Below, one piece after another: positions 44,027 through 52,407 of a stretch of 64,000 bases of DNA. Source of the DNA: an uncultured Subdoligranulum sp. (GTDB taxonomy: Bacteria; Bacillota; Clostridia; Oscillospirales; Ruminococcaceae); NCBI RefSeq assembly GCF_963931595.1, contig NZ_OZ007030.1:1852481-1916480 (forward strand). The letters run 5' to 3'. How positions within the stretch are numbered: the stretch's first letter is position 1; each line of letters starts with the position of its first letter. The notes beneath the pieces are model-generated. The model saw only the letters and a list, made by a program, of their open reading frames with translations. It did not search any database and was not told the DNA's origin. The translations under genes and the position numbers were made by a program.

Positions 44027-45400
44027 TCAGATCTCGTGGTGGGTACCCTTGGGATCGCCCCAGAGTACTTCGCTGTCGCCCTCGTAGGGGGTGTGACGCA
44101 GCTTCCACATGTTGTCCTCCCACTTCCACAGGTGGGGCGAACGGAACCGGTCGGCCAGGTGCATGAAGTAGGCCCGGTCCATCTTGGGCTGCTCGAACAG
44201 CTGGGACGCATGGGGGAAGTGCTGCTTGTCGATGGAGAGATACTGCATGATCTCCTTCTCGAAGCGGTCGGGATACTCACCGTCGAACTTCTTGCACAGC
44301 GCCTTGGCCTCGTCCAGGGTGATCTCCTCGTTGCGGATCTCCTGGGCGGCGTCGTAGGTGGTGCGGCCGATGCCGTACTTGATGTAGGTGGTGTAGTAGA
44401 AGAAATCGTCGATCTTGTCGTCGATGGAATTGTACTTGGAATAGGTGCCCTGGGTGCGCTCCGGCGCCGGACGGAATCCGCCGTGCTCCACCGCGTAGTA
44501 GTAGGCGCCCTGGGGATGCCACTTCTCGTAGTAGCCCAGGTAGCGCACCTGGATGTGGTTTTTCTCCAGGTTGGAAGTCTCAGAGGGCAGATAGATGGCC
44601 AGGTCGGCCTTGTCGATCTTGTAGTCCTCCTCCAGCTGGCGCAGGCTCACGCCGCCCAGATAGATGTGGTCGTAGTCGTTGACCGCGAAGAAGTGCTCGT
44701 CGCGCAGCGCCGAGTTGTTGTCGGCGATGGGGTTGCCGAACTCGGCCTCGTTTTCTCCGTAGAAGACCAGCGGAATGCCGAACTTGGCCGCCATCTTGGG
44801 CGCCAGCTGCTTCTGGCCCAGAATGAAGGGCTGGAAGGGATGGAACAGGTTCTCGGTGGCCAGACGGGTCAGCAGACGGTGGGTCATGCCGTTGGGAGTG
44901 CACAGGTAGTTGTCAAAGCCGGCATGGATCCAGGCCTGCATGTTCTCCCAGCCCCAGGGCGTGTAGAGGTGCGGCGCCCAGGTGACGGTCAGCGGATGCA
45001 TGCCGTACTTGTACTTGAGCAGATGGGCCGCATAGAAGCTGTCCTTGCCGCCGGAGCCCGGCACCAGACAGTCGTAGGAGCCGTCGTTCTTGCGGTACTC
45101 ATCGCACAGTTCCCGCAGCTCCTTCTCCCGCAGCGCCCAGTCGATATGGCCGTTGGCCTTGTTGTGGCAGGCATGGCAGGCGTCGCAGACACCGTCCTCC
45201 TGGATGACCATCGTCTTTTTGATGGAATGAATGGTGTGCTCGAACTCGTAGCAGGAGTTCGGCTTCTGGTTGCTCATGACGCATTCCTTGCAGAACTGCA
45301 CATGCTTGGACAGGCCGTAGTAGGCCTCCAGCTGATCCTCCGGAATGTCCGGGGCGTATTTGCTGTAATCAATGTCCACGTAACGGGGTAATTTTTCCAT
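44027..45400 (-). CDS. N-acetyl sugar amidotransferase, long form
   Basis: A 457-residue ATP-PPi (PP-loop) amidotransferase of the WbpG family, which adds ammonia to an N-acetyl sugar to make an acetamidino group. The PP-loop is SGGKDSFYA near residue 135. Zinc-type cysteines lie before it in FCKECVM and CDACHAC. ATG 45400 follows GGAGTG. It is the first gene of the amidotransferase–hisF–hisH unit. The sugar substrate is unknown. Confidence 0.88.
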   Translation of the reverse strand: MEKLPRYVDIDYSKYAPDIPEDQLEAYYGLSKHVQFCKECVMSNQKPNSCYEFEHTIHSIKKTMVIQEDGVCDACHACHNKANGHIDWALREKELRELCDEYRKNDGSYDCLVPGSGGKDSFYAAHLLKYKYGMHPLTVTWAPHLYTPWGWENMQAWIHAGFDNYLCTPNGMTHRLLTRLATENLFHPFQPFILGQKQLAPKMAAKFGIPLVFYGENEAEFGNPIADNNSALRDEHFFAVNDYDHIYLGGVSLRQLEEDYKIDKADLAIYLPSETSNLEKNHIQVRYLGYYEKWHPQGAYYYAVEHGGFRPAPERTQGTYSKYNSIDDKIDDFFYYTTYIKYGIGRTTYDAAQEIRNEEITLDEAKALCKKFDGEYPDRFEKEIMQYLSIDKQHFPHASQLFEQPKMDRAYFMHLADRFRSPHLWKWEDNMWKLRHTPYEGDSEVLWGDPKGTHHEI

Positions 45401-45433
45401 ATTTCTACACTCCAATCCGGCATTTCCAACTCC

Positions 45434-45480
45434 AAAAAGGCGCCGTCCGTATGGCGAAGCCAGACGGACGGCGCCTTTGC
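45434..45480 (-). terminator. Terminator-like hairpin in the amidotransferase leader
   Basis: 15-bp perfect stem (45436–45450 with 45464–45478) capped by TGGC/GCCA, with five T on the minus strand. It lies downstream of the promoter at 45492–45520, so it is either a terminator for the Dabb gene or an attenuator. Confidence 0.82.
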
Positions 45481-45491
45481 CGTTCCTGCGT

Positions 45492-45520
45492 ATTATACCA
45501 CAGCTTGCACCGTTGTGCAA
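45492..45520 (-). promoter_or_regulatory. Promoter of the amidotransferase–hisF–hisH unit
   Basis: On the minus strand TTGCAC (45515–45520), 17 nt, TATAAT (45492–45497). Confidence 0.78.
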
Positions 45521-45521
45521 G
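45504..45521. promoter_or_regulatory. Palindrome over the −35, candidate operator
   Basis: CTTGCAC-N4-GTGCAAG, a perfect 7+7 palindrome that includes the whole −35 hexamer. A repressor bound here would block the promoter; the protein is unknown. Confidence 0.5.
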
Positions 45522-45538
45522 AGGGGTGTTATTTTTTG

Positions 45539-45841
45539 TCAGATGGTGAAGTCCAGGCAACTGCGCACCTTGGTGTAGGGGCGCACCTTGCTGTCGGCCA
45601 CCGCCACGTGGGCGGGATGCACCGAGTAGGCCTTGAGGGCCGCTTCATCGCTGAAGGTGCAATCCAGCATCAGGTCCGCGGTGGAGCTGGGCAGGCAGTC
45701 GGTCTGCACATAGATGGATTCCAGGCCCGGGATCTTGCCAGCCAGTCCCTCCAGCCCTTCCTTGATGCCCGCCTTGACGGCAGCCTTTTCCTCGGCGCTC
45801 AACTCGTCCTTGAGCGTCCAGAGAATGATGTGTTTGGTCAT
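45539..45841 (-). CDS. Dabb-family alpha/beta barrel protein
   Basis: A 100-residue ferredoxin-like-fold protein of the stress-responsive A/B barrel (Dabb) family, starting KHIILWTLKDE and with HPAHVAVAD near the end. Such proteins dimerise; functions vary from catalysis to unknown. Its start overlaps the stop of the 72-aa gene (ATGA), making it the last of the amidotransferase A unit. Confidence 0.9.
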   Translation of the reverse strand: MTKHIILWTLKDELSAEEKAAVKAGIKEGLEGLAGKIPGLESIYVQTDCLPSSTADLMLDCTFSDEAALKAYSVHPAHVAVADSKVRPYTKVRSCLDFTI

Positions 45842-46056
45842 ACTTCGGTTTCCCCTTTCTGTATCAGCCCGTAGGTTCTGTACCAGGACAGCAGTTCGCT
45901 CAGCGTCAGTTTGCGGGCAAACAGCTGGCGGTAGGTGGCGGTCCTTTCCTTGCCCTGGGCCTTGAGGGCCGCCATACGCTCCGCCGTGCGGGTATATTCC
46001 GTCTCTATGGCCGCCTGCATGGCCCGGTAGGCGGCCAGTTGTTCCTGCTCGTTCAT
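45838..46056 (-). CDS. Small helical protein of unknown function (72 aa)
   Basis: A 72-residue soluble protein, mainly amphipathic helix with many Ala, Gln and Glu, and ending in SWYRTYGLIQKGE. ATG 46056 lies 2 nt after the amidotransferase stop; AAGTAAGG inside that gene's end can serve as ribosome site. It overlaps the Dabb start by 4 nt. No family recognised; the tight coupling suggests it works with its neighbours. Confidence 0.7.
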   Translation of the reverse strand: MNEQEQLAAYRAMQAAIETEYTRTAERMAALKAQGKERTATYRQLFARKLTLSELLSWYRTYGLIQKGETEV

Positions 46057-46058
46057 CC

Positions 46059-47177
46059 TTACTTCTGCGCCCAGATGGGATCCTTCAGCACCCACTCGCC
46101 GCATTCGTTCTTTTCAAACAGATCGCGGTTGTAGAACTTGTCCATGATGGCCCAGAACTCGCTTTCGGTGTAGCCGCAGAACTCGCAGAAGTCCCGCACG
46201 CACAGCGGGTCCAGCTTGCCGTCCCGGGCCTTGATGATGGGAATGGCCTCCTCCCGGGTCATCATGCCGTAGCGGATATACCGGGCGGTGTAGTCGGTGG
46301 CTGCCGCGTGACCGAACTTGGGATACTTCAGCCAGGAATGCACCAGGTAGGCGCGGGAATCGATCTGGTCGAAGTTCTCGGCATGGTGGGTGCGGTCCCA
46401 CTCGTGGGTCAGGTCATGGAAGCCGTGGGCCTTGGCGATCTGGTAGTTCTTGTAGCTGTTCCAGGGCACAAAGTAGCTCATATAGAAGGGATCCAGCTTG
46501 GCCCGCTCCTCGGCGGTGGGGGCCAGCGTCAGGCTCAGGTCCTTCTCGGTGACGCCGTCGCCCACCAGCTCCTCCATGGGGAAGCCAACGGCCACGCCGT
46601 TCTCGATCTGGTCCATGGCGGAGCAGGTCTCCTCGTCGGCATTGCCGCCGTACTCGAAGCTGACGTTCTCGCCGTAGCAGAGCATGGGGGTGTTGAACTT
46701 GGCCGCCATGTGCAGCGGGAAGGTGTAGATCAGGCGGTCCACATACCAGGTGGGCTTGCCGTACTTTTCAAAGAACTTGCGCATGAGGACCTTCTGCACC
46801 TTGATGTTGGGCTTGCAGGAGATAATCGTGCAGCCGAATTCCTCGCTGAGGTTCTTCAGGTTGTGGATGCCCGCCTGGGTCATGGGGAAGTTGTCCTCCA
46901 CGCTGAACAGGATGGGGTTCATATGCATGACTTCCTTGAGCATCCAGACCTGGAAGTGGCTGTCCTTGCCGCCGGACACCGCCACGGCACAGTCATAGCC
47001 GCCGGGGCCGTTCATGCCGCGGTATTTGTCGCAGAATGCTTCGAACTCCTTGAAGCGGGCATCCCAGTCCACATTCTTGCGGTGCTCGTAGTGGCGGCAG
47101 GCGCTGCACACCCCTTCGGCATCAAAGGTAATGCCGGGCCGGGTATCGGGCATCGTACATTTTTTGCAGTAGCGCAT
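46059..47177 (-). CDS. N-acetyl sugar amidotransferase, short form
   Basis: A 372-residue PP-loop amidotransferase of the WbpG family. Zinc-type cysteines CKKC and CSACRHY open the protein, the PP-loop AVSGGKDSH follows near residue 90, and a second CEFCGY cluster lies near the end. It is a distinct paralogue of the long form, not a tandem copy. It has no HisH/HisF of its own and may share the pair encoded downstream (inference). It probably reads from the promoter of the 47.2–48.8 kb membrane-protein gene. Confidence 0.87.
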   Translation of the reverse strand: MRYCKKCTMPDTRPGITFDAEGVCSACRHYEHRKNVDWDARFKEFEAFCDKYRGMNGPGGYDCAVAVSGGKDSHFQVWMLKEVMHMNPILFSVEDNFPMTQAGIHNLKNLSEEFGCTIISCKPNIKVQKVLMRKFFEKYGKPTWYVDRLIYTFPLHMAAKFNTPMLCYGENVSFEYGGNADEETCSAMDQIENGVAVGFPMEELVGDGVTEKDLSLTLAPTAEERAKLDPFYMSYFVPWNSYKNYQIAKAHGFHDLTHEWDRTHHAENFDQIDSRAYLVHSWLKYPKFGHAAATDYTARYIRYGMMTREEAIPIIKARDGKLDPLCVRDFCEFCGYTESEFWAIMDKFYNRDLFEKNECGEWVLKDPIWAQK

Positions 47178-47215
47178 AGTGTTTCTCCTTCACTTATAAC
47201 TTACAATATTTTCCT

Positions 47216-48724
47216 TTATGCCTGGTTACGGGCCATCTCTGCCGCTGCGTGCACGCTGGCCGCGGAATCAAAGGCAAAAATCACATATCTTCCATCATCG
47301 TAGACCTGGTCACACGCACCGTACCGGACCAGCTCCGACTCCTCGATGGGGCCATCGGTTTCGGTGTCAATCAGCAGGAACGGTTTCGCGGGGTCCGTGG
47401 TCATATGGTCCTTTTCCTGAAGCCAGTCCATTATAACATCATCGTTCAGATTGACAAGCGTCCACATTTCGATCCAACCGTCAGAGAGCCCCGTAAGGGC
47501 GTTGGCATTCCAGAATGTGGCATATCCTTCGGTATATCCCTGCTGCTCCAGCCAGTCCGCCACCACATCCATGCCTTTATGCGCCAGCAGCGGATCTTCC
47601 ATCTCACGGCGCACCGTGTGCACACCGCAGACGGTAATAGCCAAAGCCAGTGCCGCTGCCGTCAGTTCCCGGGCTCCCGGCAGATGGAAGTGTTCTGTTT
47701 TCATTTCCACCGCTACCACAGCCATGCCCATCGGGATCGCCGTCATCCAATAGTATACGTTATACTCCTGAAAATACGTATAACACACGCCGCATACCAG
47801 GATCATGAAAAACAGCAACAGGGTCAACAGCTGATCCGTAGTCCTCAAAGAGCGAAGCCGCCAGAGCAGCCGTATCAGGCAGACAAACACCACCGCCCCC
47901 AGCACAAGGCCGATCCCGGTGGCAATGCCGCTGAAATGGAACAGATAAGCCCCGTTTTGGTATCCGAATTCGTGGAAGAAGTCCGCGATCACGCGATCCA
48001 GCGTAAACCAATCATCGGAGCGATTCCACGAGATGGCACTGTAGGATTTGAATTCACAAATCTTGGTCAGCACCACCGTGGTAAACAGATACCCCACAAA
48101 ACTTGCCACGGCAGCGGCGACAGAACTCACCAGAACCCAGCACGCATCCGCGCTGGCCCGGATGGCCTTTTTCCAGTCTTTTTCGCCGGTGCCATGCAGC
48201 GCCAATACGCATACCACCAGTGCCGCCAGGCAGAGCGGCGCGTGGAACACCATCAGTTCCTTGATTCCGTTCACGCCGCCGGCCAATGCAAGAAGACATA
48301 CGACCACCAAGAGCCGGCGCTGCATTTTCCTGTCCTTGTTCTGGCCACGCAGAATCAAAGCCAAAATCGGAAGATAGAAAAATGCATACACGAGGTAATA
48401 CCCCCCATGCAGCGTATACACCAGATAATGCTGTCCGAAAGGCCACAACAGCGCCCCCGTCAGCCAAAGTCCCGCTCTACCCAGACCTGCACAGCGAGAC
48501 AAGAAAAGCAGCAGCCCCGTATAGAGAGCCAGCGCCAACGCCAATCCGATGCTGCGCGCCAAATGCCAGTTATCTGGAAAGAAAATCAGCCCCAGGCGAT
48601 AAAACCACTGCATCTGGAAGACAGAAATTTCCGTAGAATAAATCCAGCTTTTGCTGATGACAGCCCCCTCTTTCTGGAGAAGATCTGCCAGCATGACCTC
48701 CGCGGAAAGATCCGAGTCAACCAT
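47216..48724 (-). CDS. Multi-spanning membrane protein, start uncertain
   Basis: From ATG 48724 the protein has 502 residues with about nine helices and a soluble C-terminal domain. The frame, however, stays open for 40 codons upstream and encodes a natural-looking N-terminus (basic residues, then helix ILPWLWIASGYLF) without any ATG, GTG or TTG. The true start may be a CTG at 48829, or the 5' end is frameshifted. The DNA is visibly more AT-rich than its neighbours. A polysaccharide role is inferred from position. Confidence 0.7.
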   Translation of the reverse strand: MVDSDLSAEVMLADLLQKEGAVISKSWIYSTEISVFQMQWFYRLGLIFFPDNWHLARSIGLALALALYTGLLLFLSRCAGLGRAGLWLTGALLWPFGQHYLVYTLHGGYYLVYAFFYLPILALILRGQNKDRKMQRRLLVVVCLLALAGGVNGIKELMVFHAPLCLAALVVCVLALHGTGEKDWKKAIRASADACWVLVSSVAAAVASFVGYLFTTVVLTKICEFKSYSAISWNRSDDWFTLDRVIADFFHEFGYQNGAYLFHFSGIATGIGLVLGAVVFVCLIRLLWRLRSLRTTDQLLTLLLFFMILVCGVCYTYFQEYNVYYWMTAIPMGMAVVAVEMKTEHFHLPGARELTAAALALAITVCGVHTVRREMEDPLLAHKGMDVVADWLEQQGYTEGYATFWNANALTGLSDGWIEMWTLVNLNDDVIMDWLQEKDHMTTDPAKPFLLIDTETDGPIEESELVRYGACDQVYDDGRYVIFAFDSAASVHAAAEMARNQA

Positions 48725-48900
48725 CCATTTTCCCGGTACCAGCTGATACCACAGATCAAACAGGTATCCGGACGCAATCCATAACCAGGGCAGGATAGTT
48801 TGAATACGACCAGACAGTTTTGTGTTCAGAACCCTCTCTATGTATCATCCCTCCCCCAGCCATTGAAGACCGTAGAATTTTCCAAATATTTATAGCCCTT

Positions 48901-48929
48901 ATTGTACCCCATTTGCCCCGGCGGCGCAA
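48901..48929 (-). promoter_or_regulatory. Promoter of the 47.2–48.8 kb gene
   Basis: On the minus strand TTGCGC (48924–48929), 17 nt, TACAAT (48901–48906). It lies 72 nt upstream of the CTG at 48829. Confidence 0.6.
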
Positions 48930-48971
48930 GGGCGGCAGCGGAAAATCCGTAGTTTCCGCAAAGACACAGTC

Positions 48972-49000
48972 TTGCATTTTCGAGCTGCGCATTTTACAAT
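48972..49000 (+). promoter_or_regulatory. Promoter of the DUF362 gene
   Basis: TTGCAT (48972–48977), 17 nt, TACAAT (48995–49000), 38 nt before ATG 49039. It is divergent from the promoter at 48901–48929. Confidence 0.75.
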
Positions 49001-49038
49001 AATGACGAGCAAGACCACATCAAACAGGAGGCGTATCC

Positions 49039-50145
49039 ATGTCTGCATCGAAAGTATACTTCACCGATCTGCGCACCTCGTTCAACGAGAACCTGCCGCA
49101 GAAGCTGGAGCGGCTCATCAAGACCGCCGACATCGGCCAGATCGATTTCAAAAACAAATATGTCGCCATCAAGATCCATTTCGGCGAGCCCGGCAACCTG
49201 GCCTATCTGCGGCCCAACTATGCCGCGGTGGTGGTCAAGGTGGTGAAGGAACTGGGCGGCAAGCCCTTCCTGACCGACTGCAACACGCTGTATGTGGGCG
49301 GCCGCAAGAACGCGCTGGACCATCTGGACACCGCGTATGTCAACGGCTTCTCCCCCTTCTCCACCGGCTGCCATGTGATCATCGCCGACGGCCTGAAGGG
49401 CACCGACGAGGAACTGGTTCCCGTGGAGGGCGGCACCTACGTCAAGGAGGCCAAGATCGGCCGTGCCATCATGGACGCCGACATTTTCATCACGCTGTCC
49501 CACTTCAAGGGTCACGAGTCCACCGGTTTCGGCGGCACGCTGAAGAACATCGGCATGGGCTGCGGTTCCCGTGCCGGCAAGATGGAGATGCACAGCGCCG
49601 GCAAGCCCTACGTCAAGCAGGATCTCTGCGTGGGCTGCGGCCGCTGCGTCAAGATCTGCGCCCACGACGCGCCCCACATTGTGGACCACAAGTCCAGCAT
49701 CGACCAGAACAAGTGCGTGGGCTGCGGCCGCTGCATCGGCGTCTGCCCCACCGACGCCGTTCGCGCCGCCGAGGATGAGAGCAACGACATCCTGAACTGC
49801 AAGATCGCCGAGTACAGCAAGGCTGTGGTCAGCGGCCGTCCCCAGTTCCATGTGAGCCTGGTCATCGACGTATCCCCCTACTGCGACTGCCACGCCGAAA
49901 ACGACGTGCCCATCGTGCCCGATGTGGGCATGTTCGCCAGCTTTGACCCGGTGGCGCTGGACCAGGCCTGCGTGGACGCAGTCAACCAGCAGCCCGTCAT
50001 GCCGGGCAGCCATCTGGCCGAGATGCCCCAGGAGCACCACGACCACTTCACCGATTCCAGCCCCGCCACCAACTGGAAGAGCTGCCTGGAGCACGCCGAA
50101 AAGATCGGCCTGGGCTCCCGGGAATATGAACTGATCAAGATCTGA
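49039..50145 (+). CDS. DUF362 protein with two 4Fe-4S ferredoxin motifs
   Basis: A 368-residue iron-sulfur protein. The N-terminal two-thirds is DUF362 (KIHFGEPGN, HFKGHESTGFGG). Residues about 190–240 carry two CxxCxxCxxxC clusters (CVGCGRCVKIC and CVGCGRCIGVC). Electron transfer is likely, with partner unknown. An AGGAGG site and a promoter precede it, and a terminator follows, so it is a single-gene unit. Confidence 0.92.
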   Translation: MSASKVYFTDLRTSFNENLPQKLERLIKTADIGQIDFKNKYVAIKIHFGEPGNLAYLRPNYAAVVVKVVKELGGKPFLTDCNTLYVGGRKNALDHLDTAYVNGFSPFSTGCHVIIADGLKGTDEELVPVEGGTYVKEAKIGRAIMDADIFITLSHFKGHESTGFGGTLKNIGMGCGSRAGKMEMHSAGKPYVKQDLCVGCGRCVKICAHDAPHIVDHKSSIDQNKCVGCGRCIGVCPTDAVRAAEDESNDILNCKIAEYSKAVVSGRPQFHVSLVIDVSPYCDCHAENDVPIVPDVGMFASFDPVALDQACVDAVNQQPVMPGSHLAEMPQEHHDHFTDSSPATNWKSCLEHAEKIGLGSREYELIKI

Positions 50146-50157
50146 GTTTTGTCCATA

Positions 50158-50210
50158 ACAAACATCCTCCCGCCGCCGGATTCCTTCCGAAGGCAGGAGG
50201 ATGTTTTCTT
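50158..50210 (+). terminator. Terminator after the DUF362 gene
   Basis: 10-bp stem (50161–50170 with 50196–50205) with a paired GCC/GGC above a bulge, followed by TTCTTT. Confidence 0.82.
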
Positions 50211-50983
50211 TACTCGTGTGTGCAGGCTGCGGCCGCCGCTTTTCCGGCGGCGGCGCCCACCTCGTTGTAGGCCTGCTGGTAATAGTGGTAGGAGTCCTTC
50301 ATGAGGCCCCGGGCCCGCATTTGCCAGAAGTCATCGCTGACCAGCACAACACCGGGGTACTTCCCCGGCAGCGCCAGCTGGGCCTTGTGGATGGCCGTAT
50401 AGTCGTATCCGTGGATGCCGTTGTACTGGCCGATGGCCACGAGGAAACAGGTCTCCACACCGTGCTTCCGCAGCCGGGCCAGCATGCTGCCGAACTGCCG
50501 GGTGTAGGTTTCGGGGTCGGTGCCGTGGTCGCCGTCCGTCTCTCCCTGGCACCATACCAGATACCGGTGCCGGATGGTCAGCCCGTGGTCCCGGGCGTAC
50601 CGGTTGGCGTCATCCCACCGCTGTAGCGCATCGGTGAGCAGATCGTCATCCCCCTGCCACAGTTCCATGCCGGAGCCGCCCCGGCTTGCCGAGACGCCCA
50701 GCACCGGCGTCCCCGTTGCGGTATACCAGGCGTTGACAAAAGCCGTCACCAGGGAGCCCGTCTTTTTGCCCGGCTCGTCGATGCCGCCGGGACGGTTTTC
50801 CGCCGCGCCGAAAGGCTCCCCGATGGGGTACAACCGCGCGGGGTCGGACACCGCCCGGTATTCCATGCCCGCCCCCGGCAGCAGGGCCGGTGCAGGCTGG
50901 GGCCAGCGCTCACTGGTGATGCCCCGCCCGGCCATGTTGGACTGTCCGGCAAACAGGAAGAGATCCCAGGCTTTATTTTCCAT
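50210..50983 (-). CDS. Sialate O-acetylesterase-like SGNH hydrolase
   Basis: A 257-residue SGNH-type esterase. The Ser block AGQSNMAG near residue 12, SRGGSGM, and VWCQGETD fit the SASA/DUF303 family that removes acetyl groups from sugars. The gene is monocistronic on this strand and has no signal peptide, so it acts in the cytoplasm on imported sugars (inference). Confidence 0.85.
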   Translation of the reverse strand: MENKAWDLFLFAGQSNMAGRGITSERWPQPAPALLPGAGMEYRAVSDPARLYPIGEPFGAAENRPGGIDEPGKKTGSLVTAFVNAWYTATGTPVLGVSASRGGSGMELWQGDDDLLTDALQRWDDANRYARDHGLTIRHRYLVWCQGETDGDHGTDPETYTRQFGSMLARLRKHGVETCFLVAIGQYNGIHGYDYTAIHKAQLALPGKYPGVVLVSDDFWQMRARGLMKDSYHYYQQAYNEVGAAAGKAAAAACTHE

Positions 50984-51089
50984 TGCGTACCGTTCCTTTG
51001 CTGTTCTGTGTGGGGCCGGAACATTCCGGCAGCCCTATTATAGCACCTGACGGCAAAACTGCAATGCCTCCGGTTCCGGGGCCTGTCCA

Positions 51090-51132
51090 CAAAAAAGCGC
51101 CGCCGCGCTCCTTGCGGAGTGCGGCGGCACTG
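51090..51132 (-). terminator. Terminator after gap
   Basis: 15-bp near-perfect stem (51097–51111 with 51116–51130), loop TTGC, six T on the minus strand. Confidence 0.88.
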
Positions 51133-51151
51133 TTATGCGGGAAGATTTGGA

Positions 51152-52180
51152 TTACAGCTCAGCGAAGTACTTAATGGTGCGGACCATCTGGCTGGTGTAG
51201 CTGTTCTCGTTGTCGTACCAGGACACGACCTGAACCTGATAGGTGTCGTCGTCGATCTTGGTGACCATGGTCTGGGTGGCGTCGAACAGGCTGCCGTAAC
51301 GCATGCCGATGACATCGGAGGAGACGATGGGATCCTCGTTGTAGCCGAAGCTCTCAGAGGCAGCAGCCTTCATAGCGGCGTTGATGGACTCCTTGGTGAC
51401 ATCCTTGCCCTTGACAACGGCAACCAGGATGGTGGTAGAACCGGTGGGAACGGGCACACGCTGGGCAGAGCCGATCAGCTTGCCGTTCAGCTCGGGGATG
51501 ACCAGGCCGATGGCCTTGGCAGCGCCGGTAGAGTTGGGAACGATGTTCTGAGCACCAGCACGAGCGCGGCGCAGGTCGCCCTTACGCTGCGGGCCGTCCA
51601 GGATCATCTGGTCGCCGGTGTAAGCATGAACGGTGGTCATGATGCCGGAAACGATGGGGTAGGTCTTGTTCAGGGTGTCGGCCATCGGAGCCAGGCAGTT
51701 GGTGGTGCAGGAAGCAGCAGAGATGACCTGATCTTCCTTGGTCAGGGTCTTCTCGTTGACGGAGTAGACGATGGTCTTCAGGTCATTGCCGGCAGGAGCA
51801 GAGATAACGACCTTCTTGGCGCCAGCAGCGATGTGAGCCATGCTCTTCTCCTTGCTGGTGTAGAAGCCGGTGCACTCCAGAACGACATCGATGCCCAGCT
51901 CGCCCCAGGGGCAATCCTTGGCGTCCTTGATGGCGTAGATGGTGATCTTCTTGCCGTCGACGATGATGCAGTCATCGCCGGCCTCGACGGTGTGCTTGTG
52001 CTCGCCGATCTTGCCCAGGAAAGAGCCCTGAGCGGTGTCGTACTTCAGCAGGTGAGCCAGCATAGCGGGGCTGGTCAGGTCGTTGATCGCGACGACTTCG
52101 TAGCCGTCAGCCTCGAACATCTGACGGAAAGCCAGACGGCCAATACGGCCAAAACCATTGATAGCAACTTTAACAGCCAT
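51152..52180 (-). CDS. gap: Glyceraldehyde-3-phosphate dehydrogenase
   Basis: A 342-residue type I enzyme of glycolysis. INGFGRIGR binds NAD, and the catalytic Cys is in [12 protein letters not shown]. Asp in VVAINDLT indicates NAD rather than NADP preference. Codon use is strongly biased, as for highly expressed genes. It is monocistronic with promoter and terminator; no phosphoglycerate kinase gene adjoins. Confidence 0.98.
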   Translation of the reverse strand: MAVKVAINGFGRIGRLAFRQMFEADGYEVVAINDLTSPAMLAHLLKYDTAQGSFLGKIGEHKHTVEAGDDCIIVDGKKITIYAIKDAKDCPWGELGIDVVLECTGFYTSKEKSMAHIAAGAKKVVISAPAGNDLKTIVYSVNEKTLTKEDQVISAASCTTNCLAPMADTLNKTYPIVSGIMTTVHAYTGDQMILDGPQRKGDLRRARAGAQNIVPNSTGAAKAIGLVIPELNGKLIGSAQRVPVPTGSTTILVAVVKGKDVTKESINAAMKAAASESFGYNEDPIVSSDVIGMRYGSLFDATQTMVTKIDDDTYQVQVVSWYDNENSYTSQMVRTIKYFAEL

Positions 52181-52217
52181 AGTAAAATCCTCCCAAGATT
52201 TTATTGTATAACCTTGT

Positions 52218-52235
52218 GAGCGGTATTTCCCGCTC
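52218..52235. promoter_or_regulatory. Inverted repeat in the gap leader
   Basis: GAGCGG-N6-CCGCTC just downstream of the gap promoter. It may be an operator or a 5' mRNA hairpin. Confidence 0.4.
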
Positions 52236-52249
52236 TGCGGTATGATACT

Positions 52250-52278
52250 ATTGTACCCTATTCTTACACAATCTGCAA
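52250..52278 (-). promoter_or_regulatory. gap promoter
   Basis: On the minus strand TTGCAG (52273–52278), 17 nt, TACAAT (52250–52255). Confidence 0.78.
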
Positions 52279-52407
52279 GAGGGTTGTTATTCTTTTAACG
52301 CGAATTTTTCAAAAAAAATTGGATTTTACCGAAGGATGGAAGCATTTTCCACGGTGGGGAGCGCGTAAACTGCGCAGACTAGGCGGTGAGCACAGGGAGG
52401 TGATGCC

